DNA of 10,962 bases from JBQCDV01 sp051960855 (GTDB lineage: Bacteria > Actinomycetota > Actinomycetes > JAJZTN01). The DNA is taken from contig JBQCDV010000172.1 in the NCBI GenBank assembly GCA_051960855.1, forward strand, positions 1 through 10,962, written 5' to 3'. Below are positions 1 to 6,024 of this stretch, piece by piece (within the stretch, counting starts at the first letter, position 1; every line of letters starts with the position of its first letter). Made by a program: the position numbers and the translations under genes. The notes beneath the pieces were generated by a model. That model saw only the letters and a list, made by a program, of their open reading frames with translations. It made no database searches and was not told where the DNA came from.

Positions 1-631
1 AGCCGGCGAGGATCATCGCCAGGATGATGAGCAACCCCAGCACCGCAGCGGCCGCGAACGGCGGCCACCACAGCGCGTCGGGCTCGGGGACGACCTCGGG
101 CTCGACGACCGCGACGGGCACGGGAGCCGGCGTGACGACCACGGGGTGCATGACCGAGCCGCAGCGTACGCAGACAACGGCAGCGGGCTGGTTGAGCTCA
201 CGGCACTGCGGGCACGGCAGCGAGGCGAGCGCGGTGCGACCGACGGTGCCGGGAAGCCGACGGTAGGCGCCATCGTCGTCGGTGTCATCCGCGCTGGCCT
301 CGATCCGGCTGCCGGCCCAGAAGAGCGGGAAGTCGCAGGACGGGCAGAAACCAGCGGCGTCACGACGAGACGGCGCCACGAAGGAGACAGCTCCGCAGGC
401 AGGACACGTCACGGCCTCGGGAGCGTCACCCTGACGGGGCAACGCAAGCCGGACCGCCTCATCGTCGACCTCTGCGACAGAGGGGGTCACCTCCCGGTCG
501 TCCGACGCAGCGGGAGCGACGGTCACCGCCGTCTGCTGCTCCGGCAACAACCCCACCACGCCCGCTTTCCCTTGCGTGGGAAGGGAAACAGCGTCGTTCG
601 GGGATGTCGGGGTGGTTGGCTCCTCCGGCAT
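1..631 (-). CDS. Double zinc-ribbon protein with membrane segment (partial, C-terminus beyond window)
   Basis: The frame is open from ATG 631 to the left edge, giving 210 residues with no stop. Residues 1-70 are Pro/Thr/Val-rich and probably disordered. A first zinc ribbon has C76-P-A-C79 and C96-P-S-C99, the latter in FCPSCDFPLFW; an acidic linker (ADDTDDDG) follows; a second has C140-P-Q-C143 and C154-V-R-C157. A Pro/Val-rich stretch (VTPAPVPVAVVEPEVVPEP, 166-184) leads into a hydrophobic segment from about W188 (WWPPF, then AAAAVLGLLIILAMILAG) that should span the membrane. The cysteine-rich part should be cytoplasmic, with any C-terminal domain outside. Position at the end of the baseplate block and the membrane segment suggest that it links particle and membrane, as CisA does in Streptomyces; equivalence to CisA is inference. 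It could instead be a sensor or regulator. Confidence 0.82.
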   Translation of the reverse strand, partial: MPEEPTTPTSPNDAVSLPTQGKAGVVGLLPEQQTAVTVAPAASDDREVTPSVAEVDDEAVRLALPRQGDAPEAVTCPACGAVSFVAPSRRDAAGFCPSCDFPLFWAGSRIEASADDTDDDGAYRRLPGTVGRTALASLPCPQCRELNQPAAVVCVRCGSVMHPVVVTPAPVPVAVVEPEVVPEPDALWWPPFAAAAVLGLLIILAMILAG

Positions 632-1203
632 CACGTGACCTCCTCGACCCTCGTGTCGGCGGCGGCCCGCTGTCCGGGAAGCACCACCTCAGCGGGCCAC
701 ACCCGCCGGCCCTGCACCCACATCTCCACACTGGCGTAGGCGGGCACCTCGTCGCGCACGAGGTCCACGAAGTCCTTCTCGGACAGCCACCCCGTGCTCT
801 CCACCGAGAGCCTCACCCACGACGGCGCATCGACCGACTCGCCTTCGCGCCACACTCCGCCGCTGTCCTCCACGGTCACGGGGCCGCCGGACACCAGCTC
901 GAGGAAACGGCGCAGCCCGCGCTTGGTGCCGCGCCACGCCAGGGTCTCGGCAGCGGTCGCGACCAGGAGGCGCTGCAAAGGTTCGGGCAGCTCCGGCTCG
1001 ATCGCGTCGAGCCCGATCCAGGCGCCGAGGTAGCGGACCATCGCGGGCGGCGCGACCGTCACATCACCCAGGTGCTCGATGGTGTCGACGTCCTCGAGGA
1101 TCGTCGAGGCAACGTGCTGGAAGATCGACACGAAGCGGACGAAGAAGTCGTCCTCGACCATCCCGACGGGCAGCTGCTGCAGCAGCCACTGGTCGCGTCT
1201 CAT
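631..1203 (-). CDS. Baseplate protein of the P2 gpI/tail protein family (Afp12/Pvc12 position)
   Basis: The product is 190 residues from ATG 1203, overlapping the gpJ-like stop as ATGA. It begins MRRDQWLLQQLPVGMVEDDF and continues FVRFVSIFQHVASTILEDVD, then VRYLGAWIGLDAIEPELPEP, LVATAAETLAWRGTKRGLRR and FLELVSGGPVTVEDSGGVW. The W-R-G-T-K-x-G-L-x-x-F-L-E element (90-102) is typical of phage tail protein I / 'TIGR02242-type' baseplate proteins found directly after gpJ in eCIS and phages. In the family it completes the wedge and can anchor fibres. In Afp and PVC the equivalent gene is much longer; this one is the short form usual in actinobacteria. No fibre gene is seen after it. The stop shares one base with the next ATG (TGATG). 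Confidence 0.86.
   Translation of the reverse strand: MRRDQWLLQQLPVGMVEDDFFVRFVSIFQHVASTILEDVDTIEHLGDVTVAPPAMVRYLGAWIGLDAIEPELPEPLQRLLVATAAETLAWRGTKRGLRRFLELVSGGPVTVEDSGGVWREGESVDAPSWVRLSVESTGWLSEKDFVDLVRDEVPAYASVEMWVQGRRVWPAEVVLPGQRAAADTRVEEVT
639..643 (-). promoter_or_regulatory. Shine-Dalgarno site of the zinc-ribbon membrane protein
   Basis: GGAGG on the minus strand (within GAGGAGGT) lies 7 bases before ATG 631 and inside the end of the gpI-like gene. It supports ATG 631 as the start and shows that the zinc-ribbon protein is translated as part of the same operon. Confidence 0.7.
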
Positions 1204-3146
1204 CGCACGACGACCTGGTGCGCGGCAGACAGGAAGAGCGAGTCACGAGCCAGCCGAACGACGTCGCGGGCGCTGCCGAGGCGTCGTCCCGTGCGCAGGT
1301 CGTATTCGAAGAGCAGGACCTCGTCGACCCGCTCGACGCCGTCAATGGCCTCGAGCATGGCGGCGAGCGTGGCCGAGTTGAGGTCGGTATCGAAGGGCCA
1401 GCCGTTGCCGTCCGGGCCACCGACGAGCGGGTTGATGTACCGGGTCAGCAGGTCCTTCGCGCGCTGGGCGATGACGGCCGCGGGCCGGCCGGGGAGGGCG
1501 CGCAGCAGCGTGGCGACGCTCAGCCCCTGGTAGAAGGGGGTGCCGACCTCGACGGCCGTGCCCACGAGGCGCCGTTCGTCCAGGTGGTCGCTGATACAGG
1601 CCAGCAGCGGTGCGGGGATCGCGAAGTCGTCCAGCCCGTGGTCGGCGACCGGCTTGCGCACCTGCGGGACAACCAGGACGCGAACGGCGCCGCCGGGGGT
1701 GGCGGCGGGAAGGCAGCGCGCGCGTGCCACCTCGACGGAGGCTTCGCGCGTCAGCCTCTCGAAGTCCCCAGCGGTCACGGCACGCTGCCCGCTGCGCAGG
1801 GTGAGCGGGCCGCGGGCCTTAGCCTCGTCGATCGTCTCGGCGTCGACACCGCCAGAGGCGGCCTGCAGGTTGGTCACCTCGCGGATGAACGGGACGTTGG
1901 TGCGCAGGTGGTTGAGCGTCCGGGCGCCCACGTTGCCCACGGTCCCTCCGCCGGTGCGGTAGCCGGTCACGAGGATCTCGGCCCCGTCGGGCGGGATCGC
2001 GCCGTGCTGGCGCACGCTGCCGTCTGCGTAGCGGATGCGCGGTCCGAAGTGGATCGCGCCCGTGCTCGAGTCCCACACCACGTGTCGGTCCTGCGGGCCG
2101 GAGTCGCTGAAGTCGGCGACCTCCGTCCAGTCGGTCGCGCCGTCGAGGTCGATGACGCGCACCGTCTCGCCCGGACGGCGTGGCAGCACCGGCGTGCGGC
2201 CGACCACGAAGATCTGCCCGGGCGCTCCGACGCTGCGGCCCACCGACTCCTGCGACACGAGGGAGGCGTGCTCGGCGGCGACGGTGCCACCTAGCACGAC
2301 CGCACTCACCCGGCGGATCTGCGGTGAGCTGGCGTAGGTCGCCTGACCGGGGGCCGCCTCAGTGAGCCGCACGCGCAGCCAGAACGCGCGCTGGTCGCCG
2401 AGGGTGAGCTGCTCGTGCTGGGCCGGGACGAGGATCGTCACGTCGCCGTCGCGGTTGAGGCCGCCGGTCGTGTCCTCGGCCACCAGGCAGGCCACCCACG
2501 CATCCCCCACCCACGCCTCCCACGTCAAAGGTGGGTTGCGGGGATCGACACCGATCCCCTGAGCCGAGGCGTTCAGCGTCAGCCGGAGAGCCTGGCCGGC
2601 GCAGGAGTGCTCGAAGCCGAAGAGCAGCGCATCGCCGGGCGTCAGGGTGGGGCTGCGGAAGCAGGTCACCGGAGCGGACTCGTAGCGCAGCTCGTCCCAC
2701 ACGTTGATGACGCGCTCGTCCCCCACGGCCGTCGTCGCCGCGGTCACGAGACGCGGCGGCCGGATCACGAGCTCCTGCGTCGTGGTGAAGACGACGGGCT
2801 CGCGCTCGCCGACTGCGTTCGTCCCGACCTCCGTGCCGGCTGGCACGACGACAGCTCGGTCCACGACTGCGGTCAGCCAGAAGGTGACGTCGGCGCGCGC
2901 GACCGACGGCGGGAAGGGCTCGATTCCCACGAGGTTCAAGAAGTGCACGAAGAGCTTCTCCGGCACCTGGTTGACGCGGTAGAGCACCATCTCGCTCATC
3001 CACGCGAAGAGCTCGATGAGCGCGACACCGGGGTCGGAGACGTTGTGGTTGGTCCACTCCGGGCAGTAGCGCGGGATGAGCCGCTTGGCCTCGTCGACCA
3101 GGTCCTGGAACCGGCGGTCGTCGAGGTTGGGCACCGGCAGCGACAT
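1200..3146 (-). CDS. Baseplate wedge protein J (gpJ/gp6-like, Afp11/Pvc11)
   Basis: The product is 648 residues from ATG 3146. The N-terminal region carries the strong family signature CPEWTNHNVSDPGVALIELF (28-47), followed by AWMSEMVLYRVNQVPEKLF (48-66). The middle has alternating strands typical of baseplate J proteins, including VVWDSSTGAIHFGPRIRYAD and EILVTGYRTGGGTVGNVGAR. The C-terminal third has LTLRSGQRAVTAGDFERLTR and ARARCLPAATPGGAVRVLVV, then PFYQGLSVATLLRALPGRP and DGVERVDEVLLFEYDL. In the family this is the largest baseplate wedge subunit, pairing with the gpI-like protein to make the ring around the hub. The stop overlaps the next ATG as ATGA. No frameshift or loss is apparent and the length is normal for actinobacterial eCIS. 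Confidence 0.95.
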   Translation of the reverse strand: MSLPVPNLDDRRFQDLVDEAKRLIPRYCPEWTNHNVSDPGVALIELFAWMSEMVLYRVNQVPEKLFVHFLNLVGIEPFPPSVARADVTFWLTAVVDRAVVVPAGTEVGTNAVGEREPVVFTTTQELVIRPPRLVTAATTAVGDERVINVWDELRYESAPVTCFRSPTLTPGDALLFGFEHSCAGQALRLTLNASAQGIGVDPRNPPLTWEAWVGDAWVACLVAEDTTGGLNRDGDVTILVPAQHEQLTLGDQRAFWLRVRLTEAAPGQATYASSPQIRRVSAVVLGGTVAAEHASLVSQESVGRSVGAPGQIFVVGRTPVLPRRPGETVRVIDLDGATDWTEVADFSDSGPQDRHVVWDSSTGAIHFGPRIRYADGSVRQHGAIPPDGAEILVTGYRTGGGTVGNVGARTLNHLRTNVPFIREVTNLQAASGGVDAETIDEAKARGPLTLRSGQRAVTAGDFERLTREASVEVARARCLPAATPGGAVRVLVVPQVRKPVADHGLDDFAIPAPLLACISDHLDERRLVGTAVEVGTPFYQGLSVATLLRALPGRPAAVIAQRAKDLLTRYINPLVGGPDGNGWPFDTDLNSATLAAMLEAIDGVERVDEVLLFEYDLRTGRRLGSARDVVRLARDSLFLSAAHQVVVR

Positions 3147-3592
3147 CAGTCTTCTCCCCGCGGGATCACGTAGAAGGGGTGCACGAGGTTCCGGCGGTCG
3201 TTGGTCGCCTTCACTCGGTAGGTGAGGTGGATGCGGACCAACGAGGCGTCGTCGGCGTCGGGGTGGACCTGCACGTCCTCGACCTCGACGCGCGGTTCCC
3301 ACTCGCCCACGGCGTCCCGGACGGCCTGTGCCATGAGACCGAGGAGGTTCGCGGTGACAGGCTCGAAGAGCAGGTCCCAGATGCGGCAGCCGAAGCGCGG
3401 CCGCATCACGCGCTCACCCGGCGCGGTCTGCAGGACGACGGTGATCGACCGGTCGAGGTCGGGCACGCCATCGGTCAGTTTCAGCGACCCGGTGTGGTCG
3501 ACGCTCATCGGCCAGCTGAAGCCGCGACCGATGAAGGTCGGGTCGGCCGCGACGGCGCGGTCGGGGCGCAGGGCGGGGACGTTGTCGGCCAT
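3146..3592 (-). CDS. gp25-like baseplate protein (GPW/gp25 family, Afp9/Pvc9)
   Basis: The product is 148 residues, the family's usual size, from ATG 3592, two bases after the VgrG stop. It contains GRGFSWPMSVDHTGSLKL near the start, the hallmark VVLQTAPGERVMRPRFGCRI (52-71) with WDLLFEP after it, and a C-terminal IHLTYRVKATNDRRNLVHPF. In T4 and in eCIS, gp25 family proteins form the inner baseplate ring that starts sheath assembly; despite the old 'lysozyme' label the family is structural. The TGA stop shares one base with the ATG of the following gpJ-like gene (TGATG). In many related clusters a PAAR-type tip gene lies near here; none is present between VgrG and this gene or between this gene and the next. 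Confidence 0.95.
   Translation of the reverse strand: MADNVPALRPDRAVAADPTFIGRGFSWPMSVDHTGSLKLTDGVPDLDRSITVVLQTAPGERVMRPRFGCRIWDLLFEPVTANLLGLMAQAVRDAVGEWEPRVEVEDVQVHPDADDASLVRIHLTYRVKATNDRRNLVHPFYVIPRGED
3154..3159 (-). promoter_or_regulatory. Shine-Dalgarno site that decides the gpJ-like start
   Basis: GGGGAG on the minus strand lies 7 bases before ATG 3146, inside the last codons of the gp25-like gene. The frame remains open back to 3302, but that extension (Arg/Pro-rich, antisense to no known domain) overlaps conserved gp25 sequence and has no site of this quality. ATG 3146 is therefore the start. Confidence 0.7.
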
Positions 3593-3594
3593 GG

Positions 3595-5373
3595 CTAGTT
3601 GATCTGCACCAGGGAGCCCTTGACGGTGAGGACACCGTCGGAGGCGACCTGTGTCGTCGCCGCCCCCTTGAGCTCGGCACTCGCCTGCGCCTGCACCTTG
3701 ACGTCGGTGCCGGTCAGTTTGGCGTTCACGCCGGCCTTGATCTCGACGTCCATCTGGCCATCGAGCACGATCTTCTGCGCCTTGACGACGATCGAGCCGT
3801 CGGTGGCGAAGGTGATGGAGGAGTTGCCGGCCTTGATCGTCAGCTCCTTGCCGCTCGCGGCCTCGATGGTGGTCTTGTCGGCACCGAGGTGCACCGAGGA
3901 CTCGGCGCCTTTGAGCTTGAGGTCGATGAACTGCTCAGCCGGCTGCGATCCGTCGCCGAGCTCGACGACATGGCCGAGCTTGGACTTCAGCGACCGCTTC
4001 TTCTGCTCGCCGCTGACGAGGACGCCCTCGGGCACCTTCTGCTTGCTCCCGAAGAGCCCTCCGAGGACGACCGGTCGCTGCACGTCGCCGTACTCGAAAC
4101 CGACGAGGACCTCGTCGCCGACCTCCGGGTAGGCCACGAGCCCGTGGTCGTTGCCTGCGCCCGGCAGCGCGACGCGCGCCCAGGCCGTTGACACGCCACT
4201 GCCCAGGGACTCGAAGAGGATCTTGACGCGGGCCTGCGCCTCGGGGTCCTCCAGGTTCTGCACGGTCGCCGTACGCAGGGTCGACATGGACAGCGTGTCG
4301 GCCGAGTCCTGCTGGAGCAGCGAGGTCAAACCCCGTGCGCGCCGCGGCCCGGAGACGAAGCGAGTCGTGAAGCGCGACGGCCGCAGCACGTGCTCCACGG
4401 CGGTGATGGGGTAGGTGCCGGCGAAGCCGCCGGCGCCGTCGACCTGCAGGACGTTGCCGGGCTTGAGCTTGGCGCTGACGAGGACCTCACCGCGCGCGGT
4501 GACGGCTCCTTGCGCCCAGCGGTTGATGTGGGCCGTGGCGAGGTCCTTCAGCGCGACGCTGGTCGACGGACCCCCCGTCGCCATCACGACGGAGCTGGAC
4601 TCGATGCCCTTCACAAAGGCGTCGAGACCGGTGGTCTGTGCAATCGCCTTCGCCGACGAGGTCTGCAGCGTCGTCGTCACGACCTCCTGCGCGCCGCGGT
4701 CCCAGCTGTGCAGCTCGACCCCGCTGGGGTGTGCCGCACTTGCCCGCACGTCGAACCAGAGCAGAGTGTCGCTGGACGTGCTCGACCCATCCGAGTAGAA
4801 GCTGACGGCCAGAGCCGGCTCGGGGGCGTCCTCCGGCGGCTTCTTGAAGTGGAAGGTGCCGCCCTCGCACCACCAGTCCCAGCCGAGGTGATGGGCGACG
4901 CTGTCGATGGCCGCCAGCAGGTTGCCCTGGCGCAGGAAGGCCTTCTGCGGCTCAGAGGTCGCGTCCACCGACGCCGACAGGCCCACGTCGCTGCACGTCT
5001 GCGAGACGACGTCGCTGAACTTGATGTCCTCATAGGACTGCGGCTTGGCGACGGCCGCGAGCTTGTAGGCCTTGTCGTGCGCAATGACCGTCACGGTCGG
5101 GTGGTCGGTCCCGTCGGCCTCGAAGGCGACACCGGTGACAACACCGTCGAAGAGAGTCCCGCCCGCGTAGAGACTGAGATGGATCGGCGTCCCGACCGTC
5201 GGCAGCGCGTTGGAGATGGCGAGGCCTCCATCGCGCATCCGCAAGGTGCACCGACCGACCTCGCACAACCCCAGCTCGATGCGGGCGTCGATCAGGTTCT
5301 CGGTCCAGGACGGCTTGTGCGAGCCGTCGACCTGCAGCTCGAGACGCGGCTCCCACCCGGCGATCGACGTCAT
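3595..5373 (-). CDS. VgrG-like spike protein (Afp8/Pvc8)
   Basis: The product is 592 residues from ATG 5373, which overlaps the LysM stop as ATGA; the open frame continues upstream but only through the LysM gene. Residues 1-340 correspond to the gp27-like hub (for example GTLFDGVVTGVAFEADG and VIAHDKAYKL at 97-106, NLLAAIDSVAHHLGWDWWC at 151-169). Residues about 370-445 are the gp5 OB-fold (ARVKILFESLG, WARVALPGAG, YPEVGDEVLVGFEYGDVQRP, VVLGGLFG). Residues about 470-592 are Lys/Thr/Ala/Gly-rich short strands (KELTIKAGNSSITFATDGSI, then a VKVQAQASAELKG-type stretch) that should form the needle-like beta-helix, ending GSLVQIN. In the family trimers form the spike that punctures the membrane. 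There is no C-terminal effector extension. The next gene starts 2 bases after the TAG stop. Confidence 0.96.
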   Translation of the reverse strand: MTSIAGWEPRLELQVDGSHKPSWTENLIDARIELGLCEVGRCTLRMRDGGLAISNALPTVGTPIHLSLYAGGTLFDGVVTGVAFEADGTDHPTVTVIAHDKAYKLAAVAKPQSYEDIKFSDVVSQTCSDVGLSASVDATSEPQKAFLRQGNLLAAIDSVAHHLGWDWWCEGGTFHFKKPPEDAPEPALAVSFYSDGSSTSSDTLLWFDVRASAAHPSGVELHSWDRGAQEVVTTTLQTSSAKAIAQTTGLDAFVKGIESSSVVMATGGPSTSVALKDLATAHINRWAQGAVTARGEVLVSAKLKPGNVLQVDGAGGFAGTYPITAVEHVLRPSRFTTRFVSGPRRARGLTSLLQQDSADTLSMSTLRTATVQNLEDPEAQARVKILFESLGSGVSTAWARVALPGAGNDHGLVAYPEVGDEVLVGFEYGDVQRPVVLGGLFGSKQKVPEGVLVSGEQKKRSLKSKLGHVVELGDGSQPAEQFIDLKLKGAESSVHLGADKTTIEAASGKELTIKAGNSSITFATDGSIVVKAQKIVLDGQMDVEIKAGVNAKLTGTDVKVQAQASAELKGAATTQVASDGVLTVKGSLVQIN

Positions 5374-6023
5374 GGCTCGAGCCGCGGGATGGAGAGCACG
5401 GTGCCGGGACGCAGGGCCAGCGGGTCGGCGATGCCATTGGCGTCCGCGAGCGCGCGCCAGCGCGTCGAGTCGCCGTAGTGCTGGGCGGAGATGCGGTCCA
5501 GGGTCTCCCCCGGCTGCACGCGGTGCACCCGGTGCGGCCGCGGCGTTCCGGACGTCGGGTTCTGGCGCCCGAAGGCCTGCGAGGGCTCGAACTGCCGCAG
5601 CACCAGGTTCATCGTGGCGCGCAGCGGCGTCCCGCTGGACGAGAAGTAGGTGAACGTCAGGTCGAGGTCGTTGACGACCGCCTTGAAGGAGTGCAGGTCG
5701 CCCCAGTTGAACGTCACGTAGGGCGGGCGCTGTGTCCGCGTCGCCTCGTCGGTGCCGGGCAGTGACGGGTCGACGTCCATCAGCGCGAGGATTTTGCCGG
5801 TGTGGGCGGCGACCGTCGTGCCGACGTCGGTGGTGTCGAAGAACAGCGTCAGCCGCAGCCACCCGCTGCGCGCTCCGGTGTAACGCAGCTTCGGGACGTT
5901 GGCGCCGGGCAGCTCGTCGCCGGCCCAGCCGTTGCTGCGTGACACCTGCAGCTGCTCGGGGTTGAACAGGCACGGGACCCGCTCGCCGCCCTCGATTTCG
6001 AGGAATGCCTTTTCGGTGCTCAC
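5370..6023 (-). CDS. LysM-domain tail/baseplate protein (Afp7/Pvc7, gp53-like)
   Basis: The product is 217 residues from GTG 6023 (MSTEKAFLEI...), one base after the stop of the repeat protein. The N-terminal part has EGGERVPCLFNPEQLQVSRS and GWLRLTLFFDTTDVG followed by YVTFNWGDLHSFKAVVNDLD and LTFTYFSSSGTPLRATMNLV, the pattern of the eCIS/phage LysM 'peptidoglycan-binding' hub protein family. The C-terminus (about 165-214) is a LysM fold: HRVQPGETLDRISAQHYGDS, then LADANGIADPLALRPGTVL and a final IPRL. In Afp and PVC this protein joins the tube to the spike hub and baseplate; the LysM often mediates assembly rather than peptidoglycan binding. The TGA stop overlaps the ATG of the VgrG gene (ATGA), so translation is coupled. 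Confidence 0.92.
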   Translation of the reverse strand: MSTEKAFLEIEGGERVPCLFNPEQLQVSRSNGWAGDELPGANVPKLRYTGARSGWLRLTLFFDTTDVGTTVAAHTGKILALMDVDPSLPGTDEATRTQRPPYVTFNWGDLHSFKAVVNDLDLTFTYFSSSGTPLRATMNLVLRQFEPSQAFGRQNPTSGTPRPHRVHRVQPGETLDRISAQHYGDSTRWRALADANGIADPLALRPGTVLSIPRLEP

Positions 6024-6024
6024 G

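Noticed and set aside
3147..3302. Extension of the gpJ-like frame to 3302, giving 700 residues
   Set aside because: The added stretch lies over conserved gp25 sequence in another frame and is Arg/Pro-rich; ATG 3146 has GGGGAG 7 bases upstream and begins a typical MSLPVPNLDD N-terminus.
5374..5973. Extension of the VgrG frame upstream of 5373 to give a 792-residue protein
   Set aside because: The extra 200 residues are an Arg/Ala-rich alternative frame of the LysM gene, and the ATGA overlap at 5370-5373 gives a family-like N-terminus (MTSIAGWEPRLEL).
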